Part shown: one piece after another, positions 17,811 through 25,961 of the stretch
How positions within the stretch are numbered: the first letter of the stretch is position 1
Layout: the number at the start of each line of letters is the position of its first letter
Source of the DNA: a virus
Strand: one strand, 5' to 3'
IMG/VR virus record: IMGVR_UViG_3300001460_004689
Coordinates: 12,719-57,689 of that record
Length of the DNA: 44,971 nucleotides
Position numbers and translations under genes: made by a program
The notes under the pieces: generated by a model
The model's input: only the letters and a program-made list of their open reading frames with translations
What the model was told of the DNA's origin: nothing
Database searches by the model: none

Positions 17811-18117
17811 ACCAATGTTCACTGTTAAAACTTTTATCGCAAATGTACATGTCAAAGTTTGGCTTTGCATTCATAACAAGTTCATGATACTTGCAACCCC
17901 ATTCAGCAAGTTGTTCAGTGGTCATGTCAGTCCAGTCGATGCCCTTAGTAGCACCTCTGGCAGTCCAATATACTATGGTATGTCCTTGCTCGTAAAGTTT
18001 ATTAATTTTTTCTATTCTATCTTTGAAAGGTTTTTGGCTACGATACTGTTGTTCAGTCTTTCCTTTGTGAGGAAGATCTTCACAGATGGTGCCGTCAATG
18101 TCAACATATATAAGCAT
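17764..18117 (-). CDS. HAD-superfamily phosphatase
   Basis: 117 aa. HAD motif I is DIDGT (D6, D8). The protein continues with INKLYEQGHTIVYWTARGA (motif II Thr) and a motif III region KPNFDMYICDKSF; the usual second acidic residue appears as Cys-Asp rather than Asp-Asp. Small HADs of this type occur in polysaccharide loci beside SIS isomerases and nucleotidyltransferases and remove a phosphate from a sugar intermediate. The start codon at 18117 is directly fused to the promoter-like palindrome, as for the cupin gene. Function in heptose-like activation is inference from the neighbours. Confidence 0.8.
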   Translation of the reverse strand: MLIYVDIDGTICEDLPHKGKTEQQYRSQKPFKDRIEKINKLYEQGHTIVYWTARGATKGIDWTDMTTEQLAEWGCKYHELVMNAKPNFDMYICDKSFNSEHWFTQSLYEQIDPVEAN

Positions 18118-18129
18118 AAATATATTTAT
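18114..18129. promoter_or_regulatory. Second copy of bidirectional T4-late-type promoter palindrome
   Basis: The same 16 bases as at 14242-14257 (GCATAAATATATTTAT), with palindrome 18116-18129, at the divergent junction of the HAD gene and the APS kinase gene. On minus it runs directly into the HAD start codon. On plus a leader of about 25 nt with GGAG (18146-18149) precedes the ATG at 18155. Recurrence of the exact sequence at the only two divergent junctions argues for function. Confidence 0.68.
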
Positions 18130-18154
18130 TAACTATGTACTTAATGGAGTTAAA

Positions 18155-18583
18155 ATGAAAATCCTAATATTTGGACTACCAGGCAGTGGCAAAAGTACAC
18201 TAGCAAAACCTTTTGCTGAGTTAATAGATGCAGTGTGGTTAAATGCTGATCAAGTAAGAGAACAAGCTAACGATTGGGACTTTACACCCGAAGGTAGAAT
18301 GCGTCAAGCAAAACGTATGCGAGACCTAGCAGATGGTGTTGTTGCCAATGGCGGTATAGCAGTAGCTGACTTTGTTTGTCCAACAGAACGTGCAAGACAA
18401 GAATTTGCACCTGACTACACAGTGTGGATGGATACTATTGAACAAGGACGCTACGCGGATACAAACGCTATATTTGAAAAACCGCCTGCATGTGACTACC
18501 ATGTAGCCAAATGGTTTACAGACACAGCTGAGCAACTTAAACCAGTTGTAGAAAGATGGAGACAACGTAATGGCTTTCTCTAA
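18155..18583 (+). CDS. cysC: Adenylylsulfate (APS) kinase-like P-loop kinase
   Basis: 142 aa from ATG at 18155, preceded by GGAG with good spacing; a longer upstream frame runs through the promoter and is rejected. Walker A is GLPGSGKST (7-15), then WLNADQVREQANDWDFTPEGRMRQAKRM and GGIAVADFVCPTERARQEF, matching APS kinase (LDGD.vR, GFs..dR, A.IsP....R) with Asn in place of the first Asp. APS kinase phosphorylates APS to PAPS, the donor for sulfotransferases, and this window has two sulfotransferase-like domains. A related small-molecule kinase cannot be excluded. Overlaps the next gene by 14 bp. Confidence 0.75.
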   Translation: MKILIFGLPGSGKSTLAKPFAELIDAVWLNADQVREQANDWDFTPEGRMRQAKRMRDLADGVVANGGIAVADFVCPTERARQEFAPDYTVWMDTIEQGRYADTNAIFEKPPACDYHVAKWFTDTAEQLKPVVERWRQRNGFL

Positions 18584-18944
18584 TAACAAGCCCACTGCAC
18601 AAATGTTAGGTAGATGGCAACCCTGGCATGAAGGTCATACAGAGCTGTTCAAACGTATTCGCAGTGAATATGATCAAATTTGGATTGCAGTAAGAAACGT
18701 ACAAGGATGGGAAGACAATCCTTTTGACTACCACGATATTAGAACAAAGATTAATAACGCACTATTTGCTGAAGGTTTTAGGTATGCACATGATTATGAA
18801 ATATCACTTGTGCCAAATATTGTAAACATCAGTTACGGCAGAGGCGTAGGTTATACGTTTACTGAGCATGATTTGGGAGAGCGTGTACACAATATAAGTG
18901 CTACAAAAATTCGTGCTGAAATGAGACAGCGAGGTGAGCTTTAA
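18570..18944 (+). CDS. HxGH-type nucleotidylyltransferase
   Basis: 124 aa. GRWQPWHEGH (14-23) is the nucleotide-binding (T/H)xGH loop of the cytidylyltransferase/NMN adenylyltransferase family, and ISATKIRAEMRQRG near the C-terminus is the matching ISxTxIR motif. The length fits small cytidylyltransferases; the substrate could be a sugar- or glycerol-phosphate, NMN or another phosphate ester. Its tight coupling to the APS kinase suggests a joint role, but the sequence lacks the QxRNPxH motif of ATP sulfurylase, so it is not a standard sulfurylase. Confidence 0.75.
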   Translation: MAFSNNKPTAQMLGRWQPWHEGHTELFKRIRSEYDQIWIAVRNVQGWEDNPFDYHDIRTKINNALFAEGFRYAHDYEISLVPNIVNISYGRGVGYTFTEHDLGERVHNISATKIRAEMRQRGEL

Positions 18945-19132
18945 TGTGGGTCCTGGTATTTGTATACTTTTATGATGCAACTCCTTATGTTGAAAAGGTA
19001 AGTCAACACAGAGATATGACTGAGTGTTTTTATGCAAGAGAAGCATTAGCTGATGAAGTAGGCAGAGGTGCAGGATACTTCAAAGCAGGACAACAAGCTA
19101 TGTGTATTAATATGGACGAGACTAAAATATGA
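18944..19132 (+). CDS. Small conserved-type protein of unknown function
   Basis: 62 aa. Start is the ATG in TAATG with the upstream stop; its own stop overlaps the next start (ATGA). N-terminal MWVLVFVYFY is hydrophobic but too short and too close to charged residues to be a confident membrane segment. The rest has a Cys near the middle (TECFYARE) and one near the end (AMCIN). Coupled translation on both sides supports a real gene. Function not recognised. Confidence 0.65.
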   Translation: MWVLVFVYFYDATPYVEKVSQHRDMTECFYAREALADEVGRGAGYFKAGQQAMCINMDETKI

Positions 19133-20094
19133 TTACCTGGGGTTGGACAGGTATGAGCCACGATGCAAGTCTTGCAGTGTTTGTTGATAATAAATTCAGA
19201 TGGGCAAGACGTACACAACAATATACGCATGTGGTCAATGACAAGACACTGTGTTTGCCATTAATTAAGGATGCATTACAATTTGGTAAACCTACACAAA
19301 TATATTTTTATGAAATACCTTGGCTTAAAAAAACACGTCAACTGTGGGCAGGTCAATACACACTACTAGGCAAACAATCACCTACAAAATATATGCGGAG
19401 TTTTTGGAAAGATGCGCCTAAAAGCACTACAACTAGTCATCATTTGAGTCATGCCGCCGCAGGATATTACACAAGTGGATTCGATGATGCCGCTATACTA
19501 GTAATGGATAGTATCGGAGAATGGAATACAATTACTATTTGGGAAGGCACAGGTTCAGAACTTAATCGTAAGTTTGTACAAAATTATCCACACAGTATAG
19601 GTATTTGGTACAGTGCAATGACACAAAGAGTAGGACTACAACCTCAGACACAAGAACATATGATCACTGAGATGGCACAAGTTGGAAACAGTGATAGATT
19701 TTATGAATTAATTAAAACAGAATTTATTAAAAAAATGCCAAGTATTGATGATCCTAGGTTACTGTTTAAAAGAAATTGTCACAGAGGATGCAGACACTGG
19801 CGTCCCGAATTAAATACAGTACAAGACTTAACAGATATCGCTTCGGCTACACAACGTATATTTGCAGAGATAGTTGACTTATTAATTGTATGCAGTCTAC
19901 GATTGACCACTAGTAAGAATATTGTGCTTATGGGTGGCTGTTCAATGAACAGTGTTTGCAGAGAATCGGCCAATAAATATTTTGATAAAACTTGGATTAT
20001 GCCAAGTCCTGGTGATGCTAGTAGTGCATTAGGTTGTGTATTAGCACATACTAAATCAAAAATACGAGTTAAAAAAACAATATGGAGCGAGTAG
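19129..20094 (+). CDS. NodU/CmcH-family carbamoyltransferase, N-terminal domain only
   Basis: 321 aa. HHLSHAAAGYYTSGF (H104, H105, H108) is the metal-binding signature of the Kae1-like domain of carbamoyltransferases, followed by AAILVMDSIGEW, LMGGCSMN and SPGDASSALG. These enzymes transfer a carbamoyl group from carbamoyl phosphate, via carbamoyl-AMP, to a hydroxyl of a sugar or antibiotic. Family members such as NodU and TobZ are about 560-580 aa with a second C-terminal domain; here the frame stops after the first domain with no frameshift remnant, so a one-domain phage version is likely. Starts in an ATGA overlap. Confidence 0.8.
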   Translation: MITWGWTGMSHDASLAVFVDNKFRWARRTQQYTHVVNDKTLCLPLIKDALQFGKPTQIYFYEIPWLKKTRQLWAGQYTLLGKQSPTKYMRSFWKDAPKSTTTSHHLSHAAAGYYTSGFDDAAILVMDSIGEWNTITIWEGTGSELNRKFVQNYPHSIGIWYSAMTQRVGLQPQTQEHMITEMAQVGNSDRFYELIKTEFIKKMPSIDDPRLLFKRNCHRGCRHWRPELNTVQDLTDIASATQRIFAEIVDLLIVCSLRLTTSKNIVLMGGCSMNSVCRESANKYFDKTWIMPSPGDASSALGCVLAHTKSKIRVKKTIWSE

Positions 20095-20211
20095 ATGCTT
20101 AATAAGATTAAGAACTTTTTAATGTATCCGTATACGAGATATAAAGAAAAACAACGGATTAAAAAGCGTTTAGAGGAATTACGCAAAAAAGATCCTTTTA
20201 TATATGAATAG
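20095..20211 (+). CDS. Very small basic protein (38 aa)
   Basis: Begins with ATG immediately after the carbamoyltransferase stop (TAGATG) and ends 8 bp before the next gene. The product starts MLNKIKNFLMYP and ends ELRKKDPFIYE, with a Lys/Arg/Glu-rich helix between. It fills what would otherwise be a 125-bp gap in a gapless region. I recall similar short basic proteins ending in DPFIY from cyanophage genomes, which supports a real gene, but no function is known. Confidence 0.65.
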   Translation: MLNKIKNFLMYPYTRYKEKQRIKKRLEELRKKDPFIYE

Positions 20212-20219
20212 GAAGCCAC

Positions 20220-20924
20220 ATGTTAGATGTAATACAGATTAGCTACCACGAGCCTTATGCAGACGATAACTTTGAATTACTGCAACTTTTCGCACCTCTG
20301 GCAAAACAAATTAAAGGTGTTAAAGGTATATTCGCGGCACACCAGGAGGCAGCTAATCTAGCTGAAACTAAAAACTTTTATGTAATTGATGCTGATGCCA
20401 TCATTGATGAACAGTTTAACTTTGGCTTTACTCCAAACCAACGCAAAGATGCATACCCTGGTGTGCCTGAAACCGATTGTGTTTATGTGTGGCGCAGTCG
20501 TAATCCTGTAAATGATTTACTTTATGGATATGGTGGTGCAAAATTATTCCCCACACAAGCACTAAGAGACGCAACAACTTGGAGTGTTGATATGACCACA
20601 ACACTAGGTTGTCCATTTGTACCCAAGTTTCAAGTTAGTAATATTACAGCATTTAATACAGATCCTTATAATGCATGGCGCAGTGCGTTTAGAGAATGTA
20701 CAAAACTAGCCAGTGCTATTATCCCTAACAATGACAACACAGACAACGAATATAGATTAAAAGTATGGCAGACCAAAGGTGCTGATAGACAGAACGGTGA
20801 ATATGCAATACTAGGAGCAAAGCAAGGCGCTGACTTTGGTACACAATACATGGGACAACCTGACGTACTAAGTCAGATAAATGATTTCGATTGGTTAAAG
20901 GAGACATTTGATGCCGCAACCTAA
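20220..20924 (+). CDS. GT-A-like phage protein (putative glycosyltransferase)
   Basis: 234 aa, preceded by GGAAG (20211-20215). Pattern: DVIQISYHEPYADDNFELL, VKGIFAAHQEAAN, FYVIDADAII (D57 and D59, a DxD-like motif after a strand, as in GT-A folds), VYVWRSRNPVNDLLYGYGG, SNITAFNTDPYNAWRSAFRE and a final INDFDWLKETF. This set of segments is typical of a protein common in T4-like marine phages. The DxD-like motif suggests metal-nucleotide-sugar binding. Catalysis is not demonstrated by the sequence. Confidence 0.65.
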   Translation: MLDVIQISYHEPYADDNFELLQLFAPLAKQIKGVKGIFAAHQEAANLAETKNFYVIDADAIIDEQFNFGFTPNQRKDAYPGVPETDCVYVWRSRNPVNDLLYGYGGAKLFPTQALRDATTWSVDMTTTLGCPFVPKFQVSNITAFNTDPYNAWRSAFRECTKLASAIIPNNDNTDNEYRLKVWQTKGADRQNGEYAILGAKQGADFGTQYMGQPDVLSQINDFDWLKETFDAAT

Positions 20925-21951
20925 AAACAAAACAAAGTATTATGAAGGAAAAAGTGAAGAAGGTTTAGAATACTCTGCACTTACTCCAGACGGTAAACAA
21001 GTAAAAGCATATAAGCCTACTGAAAACTTTTATTGGATGAATGGTTTAGAAGAGTATCTAAAGCATATTAATCATCATCATTTAGAAGAATTTTTAGATA
21101 TTAAAAAAGCAGTAATGCATGGCAATATATGGAAGATTCGAAGGCGTTTAATACATGAAATACAGCGTGGATGGTTAGATGATAGAGATGCACCACAAGC
21201 AAGTCCGTTGAGTGTAGAGTTTGTTAATATATTACTTGCTCACTACAGCGGTTGGGACTATGCAAGACACAGAAAGATACTACGCTATGTGGCACATTGT
21301 ATTGATGATGATTTTATTAGAAAGATCAGCAGTTGGAGTATTAGATGGCAAGTTAAAGCAAATCTAAATGATCACTTTAGCAGAGGTCAAATGCGAAGCA
21401 AGATGTGGATGATAGATCAATTAAATTCGTGTTTGGAAACAGATTATTTAGGTATGGTATTTCATTATGGTGGTTGGTATGCTACAATAGCCAAACTATT
21501 ATTTGATAATTTTAGAGTAAAACAATATTTTAATTTTGAATTAGATCCACAGTGTACACAAATAAGTGAAGATTTTAACTACGAACAGTATCAAAATGAA
21601 TGGAACTATAAATGTATTACTTACGATTGCGGTAAGTTAATTTATGGTCCATCAGGAGACACAGAGTTTACTACTACTCGTATGGATGGCAAAGTTATTG
21701 ATTTTTGTCATACTCCTGATATAATTATCAACACCAGTTGCGAGCATATGAACGAAGATTGGTTTCATAACTTGCCCGATGGACAATTAATATGTTTACA
21801 AACAAATGATTATTTTAGTAACGAGCAACACTCAAATTGTTGCAAGGATCTTGCAGATGCAGAAGCCAAATATCCAATGAGCGAAGTGTTGTACAGTGGT
21901 GAACTTGATACTGAAGTATACAATAGGTTTATGCTGATTGGCAGAAAATGA
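20911..21951 (+). CDS. Methyltransferase-like phage protein
   Basis: 346 aa from ATG at 20911, which has a strong AAGGAG upstream (20898-20903); a TTG one codon earlier is less likely. The N-terminal ~190 residues are helical and unrecognised. The C-terminal part has a Rossmann pattern: MVFHYGGWYATIAKLLF (SAM-binding loop position), YFNFELDPQC (acidic residue after strand 2), DIIINTSCEHMNEDWF and LPDGQLICLQTNDYF. This is consistent with a class I SAM methyltransferase, although the glycine loop is unusual. Overlaps the upstream gene by 14 bp. Confidence 0.5.
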   Translation: MPQPKNKTKYYEGKSEEGLEYSALTPDGKQVKAYKPTENFYWMNGLEEYLKHINHHHLEEFLDIKKAVMHGNIWKIRRRLIHEIQRGWLDDRDAPQASPLSVEFVNILLAHYSGWDYARHRKILRYVAHCIDDDFIRKISSWSIRWQVKANLNDHFSRGQMRSKMWMIDQLNSCLETDYLGMVFHYGGWYATIAKLLFDNFRVKQYFNFELDPQCTQISEDFNYEQYQNEWNYKCITYDCGKLIYGPSGDTEFTTTRMDGKVIDFCHTPDIIINTSCEHMNEDWFHNLPDGQLICLQTNDYFSNEQHSNCCKDLADAEAKYPMSEVLYSGELDTEVYNRFMLIGRK

Positions 21952-22172
21952 TCACTGAAAAAATGACACTTAGGCAAATGCAAACTGAAGCCGCACGGGC
22001 ACTAAGTACTATGCAAGCTACTAACAACAACATTAGCCAGTTTAATAAGCTAGCCCATCACAATAGTCAACTATGGTATAAGGCAGTTATCGACTGGTAT
22101 GTTGAACAATATGGTGACTTGCCCAGCCAAGTAGGCCCGGGTAAAGATGTAAAGTTGATACTAGATGTATAA
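21948..22172 (+). CDS. Small helical protein of unknown function
   Basis: 74 aa. ATGA overlap at the start and an 8-bp overlap with the downstream radical SAM gene. The sequence is mainly helical with Gln/Asn-rich stretches (SLQ-like ATNNNISQF) and a C-terminal WYVEQYGDLPSQVGPGKDVKL. No cysteines, no membrane segment. Position directly before a radical SAM gene raises the idea of a partner or substrate peptide, but nothing in the sequence proves it. Confidence 0.6.
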   Translation: MITEKMTLRQMQTEAARALSTMQATNNNISQFNKLAHHNSQLWYKAVIDWYVEQYGDLPSQVGPGKDVKLILDV

Positions 22173-23247
22173 CTACGAAGATGTGCGTATGGTGCATTTG
22201 GAAATTACGCAAAAGTGTCAAGCGGCATGTCCTATGTGTGACCGTAATGAAAATGGCGGAGTAGACAATCGCCATATAGATAATAGTGAACTAAGTTTAC
22301 AAGACTGTCAAGCAATCTTTACACCCGCATTTATTCAACAACTCACCGGAATGTTTATGTGTGGCAACTTAGGTGATCCTATAGTAGCCAAAGATACACT
22401 AGAGGTATTCAAATACTTTAGACAATACAACTCAGAGATGTGGCTAAGTATGAATACTAATGCTGGAGCAAAAGATGTTAAATGGTGGCAAACACTTGCT
22501 AAAACAATTGGTAGACAAGGTGCCGTTATATTCTCAGTTGACGGTCTTAGCGACACTAATCATTTGTATAGGCAAAATGTTGTCTGGGCTAATGTAGAAC
22601 GCAACATGCGAGCATTCATTGATGCAGGTGGCAGAGCTCGTTGGGACTATATTATATTTGGACACAACGAACATCAGGTTGAAGAAGCCGAAGCACTCTC
22701 TAAACAATGGGGTGTAGAACGTTTCCAAAAGAAAAAGTCAGCACGTTTCTTTAGTGCTAAAAGTGTTAGTAAAGACAGTCATCAAGCACAGAATCGTAAA
22801 GGTGTTGAAACACAACTGATAGAAAAACCTAAACAGTTAGGCAATCAAAACTTAGCATTGTTAAAGCAAAAAGAAATAGCCAAAACTTATGGCGGTATGA
22901 AGAATTATTATGATAAATGTTCAATCAAATGCAAAGTAGCAGAAGAAAAAAACATCTTTATTACAGCAGAAGGCTTGCTTATGCCTTGCTGTTGGGCCGC
23001 TGGACGTATGTACAAATGGTGGCATCAAGATCCTAGAGTAGAACAAATATGGGATTTTATCGATAGAGCTGGTGGCAAACAAGGTATTGATGTAATAAAC
23101 AATGACTTACAACAAGTAATGCAAGGATCCTTGCTTAAAGATATCGAAAAAAGTTGGGACTTACCTAGCGTAGAGCAAGGAAAACTAGGAGTATGTGCTA
23201 TGAAGTGCGGCACGGAGTTTGATCCGTTTGCAGAGCAATTCAATTAG
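22165..23247 (+). CDS. Radical SAM/SPASM-type protein
   Basis: 360 aa. HLEITQKCQAACPMC carries the cluster Cys (C18, C22, C25) close to the N-terminus. In place of GGEP it has CGNLGDPI, a variant seen in some radical SAM/SPASM proteins. FSVDGLSDTNHLYR is the typical strand-5 region. The C-terminal third has many cysteines (KCSIKCK, MPCCWAAG, VCAMKCG) fitting a SPASM domain with auxiliary 4Fe-4S clusters. It differs from the N-twitch paralogues and from the other three non-N-twitch enzymes. Substrate unknown. Last gene before a 15-bp gap containing a promoter-like site. Confidence 0.85.
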   Translation: MYNYEDVRMVHLEITQKCQAACPMCDRNENGGVDNRHIDNSELSLQDCQAIFTPAFIQQLTGMFMCGNLGDPIVAKDTLEVFKYFRQYNSEMWLSMNTNAGAKDVKWWQTLAKTIGRQGAVIFSVDGLSDTNHLYRQNVVWANVERNMRAFIDAGGRARWDYIIFGHNEHQVEEAEALSKQWGVERFQKKKSARFFSAKSVSKDSHQAQNRKGVETQLIEKPKQLGNQNLALLKQKEIAKTYGGMKNYYDKCSIKCKVAEEKNIFITAEGLLMPCCWAAGRMYKWWHQDPRVEQIWDFIDRAGGKQGIDVINNDLQQVMQGSLLKDIEKSWDLPSVEQGKLGVCAMKCGTEFDPFAEQFN

Positions 23248-23249
23248 CA

Positions 23250-23262
23250 GTTAAATATAGTT
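23250..23262 (+). promoter_or_regulatory. Late-promoter-like site fused to the start codon at 23263
   Basis: The only gap in this part of the window (23248-23262) reads TTAAATATAGTT followed by the ATG. Aligned on the start codon, 13 of 15 bases from 23251 to 23265 match the minus-strand sequence in front of the cupin and HAD start codons. It lacks the palindrome. No Shine-Dalgarno sequence is visible at usual spacing. It likely starts a transcription unit for the second radical SAM run. Confidence 0.45.
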
Positions 23263-24669
23263 ATGAAAACTGACAAAATTAGCCCAACATTTTGTGCGTT
23301 ACCTTGGTTACATTTATCAAGCAGACCAGATGGCAAAATGCGAACATGCTGTACATCAAATGCCAGCAGTGTTCAAGACCCAGACAGTAGTAAAAAAGTA
23401 GGCGGAGGTGAAGTTGGCGTAGTTAAAAACGACGACGGTGTTCCTGCAAATTTCAATCACACCAGTTTAACTGATGCATGGAATTCGGATTACATGCGTA
23501 ATGTTCGCAAAATGATGTTGCGTGGTGAAAAGCCAGCACCTTGTTTAAAGTGTTACAAAGAGGAAGAAGCTGGTCATCTAAGCAAACGCAACTGGGAGAC
23601 AGAGTATTGGGGTAATAGATATGATCTATTTGATCTCGCTAGTGAAACAAAGGAAGATGGCACAATAGATCCTAAGATACGCTATATTGATTTGCGTATG
23701 GGTACAAAGTGTCAGCTGGCTTGTGTTATGTGTAGCCCACATGATAGCAGTGGTTGGGTCAAAGACTGGAAAGCCATGTACCCACAAATAGATAATCCCA
23801 ATCTTAAAGGTACTAGTGGTTGGGATAACAAAGGAAAGAATCACGGAGCAACATACAATTGGCACATGAACAATCCACGCTTTTGGAAAGAGCTTATGGA
23901 ACAAGTTCCACACATGTATCAACTATACTTTGCAGGTGGCGAAAGTCTTATTATTAAACAACACTATGATCTATTAGAAGAATGTATTAAACAAGGTTAT
24001 GCTAAAAATATAGAACTACGCTACAATTCAAATGCAGTTGAATGGCGTGACGACTTATTTGATCTGTGGGCAGAGTTTAAACGTGTTCGCTTTCACTACA
24101 GCATAGATGCACATGGTGAACACAATGATTATATACGCTATCCAAGTGTATGGGAACACCAAGAGAAAGTGTTTTGGCTGTTGGACGAAACTGCTCCACA
24201 AGTAGAAGTTACTACAGCTACTACTATTATGGCTCTCAATGTAGCGTACATACCAGAGTTTGTCAAGTGGAAAGTTGATCAAAACTTTAAAAAGATCAAT
24301 AAGTGGCCCTTGGGTGCAGGTGGTATTAACATGCACTATGCATATTGGCCACCACAACTTAATTTAAAAGTATTACCACAACACATTAAACAGCAGGTAA
24401 CTGACAAGTATGAACAAGAGTTTTTTCCTTGGATAGAAGACAACTGGGATCGTTTTACAGGAGTTGCTGAATCGGGTATAAGCAAACAAGACTTCTTAGA
24501 TGCTCCGTATGGCATCAAACGTTTTAAAGGTGTTATTAACTTTATGAATCAAGAAGACTGGAGTGCTAGACTACCTGAGACCAAACAATGGTTAAATCTA
24601 GTTAATAAACAACGCAACTGGGGAAACAAGTTTCATGACGTATTTCCTATACTTAGTGAACTACTATGA
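23263..24669 (+). CDS. N-terminal-twitch radical SAM protein
   Basis: 468 aa, the longest of the group. N-terminal Cys domain: TFCALPW (C11), RTCC (C29/C30) and PCLKCYKEEE (C94, C97). Radical SAM core: CQLACVMC (C150, C154, C157), preceded by DLRMGTK. The glycine-rich motif is GGES rather than GGEP. The N-terminal domain contains a Gly/Val/Lys-rich insert after the CC pair (SSKKVGGGEVGVVKNDDG), absent from most paralogues. Start is fused to a late-promoter-like sequence. Ends in ATGA with the next gene. Confidence 0.88.
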   Translation: MKTDKISPTFCALPWLHLSSRPDGKMRTCCTSNASSVQDPDSSKKVGGGEVGVVKNDDGVPANFNHTSLTDAWNSDYMRNVRKMMLRGEKPAPCLKCYKEEEAGHLSKRNWETEYWGNRYDLFDLASETKEDGTIDPKIRYIDLRMGTKCQLACVMCSPHDSSGWVKDWKAMYPQIDNPNLKGTSGWDNKGKNHGATYNWHMNNPRFWKELMEQVPHMYQLYFAGGESLIIKQHYDLLEECIKQGYAKNIELRYNSNAVEWRDDLFDLWAEFKRVRFHYSIDAHGEHNDYIRYPSVWEHQEKVFWLLDETAPQVEVTTATTIMALNVAYIPEFVKWKVDQNFKKINKWPLGAGGINMHYAYWPPQLNLKVLPQHIKQQVTDKYEQEFFPWIEDNWDRFTGVAESGISKQDFLDAPYGIKRFKGVINFMNQEDWSARLPETKQWLNLVNKQRNWGNKFHDVFPILSELL

Positions 24670-25961
24670 AGAAGTTAGATCCTAACGAAAAGTGGTCAGA
24701 AGAAAAAGATCCACGTAATTATAGACAAGGTGATGCTATACCAGAAGGTGATCCTGTGTGTATTGTGCCGTGGACTACTATTTGTCTGAGTGCAAACGGC
24801 AACATAAAACCTTGTTGTGCTTACGATGGACAATATGTTGAAAAGAGAGAACATTTTAATTTCTACGACGGTGATACATTAGAAGATGCACATGAAGGAT
24901 TTGAATGGTTAAGACAAGCATTTGTTAATAAAGAAAAACCTATACAGTGTAATCAGTGTTGGAAGAATGAACGCACACTCAGCAACAGTAGACGCAGTTG
25001 GATGTACGATAAGATTAAACACAAGCCACAAAGCTATCCGGTTAAATCACCTTTAAAATTAAAACATATGGATCTTAACTTTGGTAATACCTGTAATTTA
25101 AAATGTAGACACTGTGGCAGTTGGGGCAGTACTAATTGGTTCAAAGAAGATATAAAATTAAATAGTATTAATAAAAAATTTAAAAGAGCAGTGAACCATG
25201 GCATGGTCAGAGATGTTGATCCTAATTATTGGATTGAGAGACAACACTACTTTAAAGATATGGAACGCATAGACTTTAAAGGTGGTGAACCTTTTATGCA
25301 ACAAGGACATTATGATGTACTAAGAATGTTAATAGATAACGGCAGTGCAAAGAATGTAGACTTGGGGTATGTAACCAATGGAACAAAGAACCCTGCGGAA
25401 CTTGAAGAACTGTGGCCTTACTTTAAAAAAGTAATATTGAATATAAGTGTAGAAACTAGCAAGCCCGGATTGTACGAATATTTCCGAGGTGGAAAAATAC
25501 AAACAATAGAACAATTAGAAAAGAGTGTCTATTGGTTTGATCAATTTGACAATGTCAAAGGACAATTTGCTATTGCTATTAGTACATATAATATGTTTGA
25601 TTTGCAAGAACTAGGTGAATGGGTTGAAAAGGTAACAGCAAATACAAGATCATTTAAAACACTGTTTGCTAATAGAACCAGTGATCATAAAAATCGTTAT
25701 GAAAGACCTAATAACTTTAGTAGTTTAGTAACAACACCTGCTTACTTGGATCCTAATAATATGCCTCCGCATATGAAACAAAAAGTATTAGAGCGTTGGG
25801 ATAAAAATTATCACAGTATGGATCATCTCAGAGACGCAATGCACAGAACTGAGTACGATCCCGAGCAATGGGAACTATTCAAACAATACACCAGAGAACT
25901 AGATCGTATCAGAGGTGAAAGTGTATTGGATCATATACCCGAACTGGTAGGTGAATTATGA
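24666..25961 (+). CDS. N-terminal-twitch radical SAM protein
   Basis: 431 aa with an N-terminal extension of about 28 residues before the first Cys. Auxiliary domain: VCIVPWTT (C32), KPCCAY (C50/C51), QCNQCWKNE. Radical SAM core: CNLKCRHC (C143, C147, C150), then KGGEPFM. The region after the core motif has LNFGNT before it and GSWGSTNWF after, parallel to the paralogues. ATGA overlaps at both ends suggest strict translational coupling with the radical SAM genes on each side. Confidence 0.88.
   Translation: MKKLDPNEKWSEEKDPRNYRQGDAIPEGDPVCIVPWTTICLSANGNIKPCCAYDGQYVEKREHFNFYDGDTLEDAHEGFEWLRQAFVNKEKPIQCNQCWKNERTLSNSRRSWMYDKIKHKPQSYPVKSPLKLKHMDLNFGNTCNLKCRHCGSWGSTNWFKEDIKLNSINKKFKRAVNHGMVRDVDPNYWIERQHYFKDMERIDFKGGEPFMQQGHYDVLRMLIDNGSAKNVDLGYVTNGTKNPAELEELWPYFKKVILNISVETSKPGLYEYFRGGKIQTIEQLEKSVYWFDQFDNVKGQFAIAISTYNMFDLQELGEWVEKVTANTRSFKTLFANRTSDHKNRYERPNNFSSLVTTPAYLDPNNMPPHMKQKVLERWDKNYHSMDHLRDAMHRTEYDPEQWELFKQYTRELDRIRGESVLDHIPELVGEL

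Noticed and set aside
18086-18154. Upstream extension of the APS kinase frame
   Set aside because: It would place the start inside the divergent HAD gene and the promoter palindrome; the ATG at 18155 has a Shine-Dalgarno and gives the P-loop at the usual distance.
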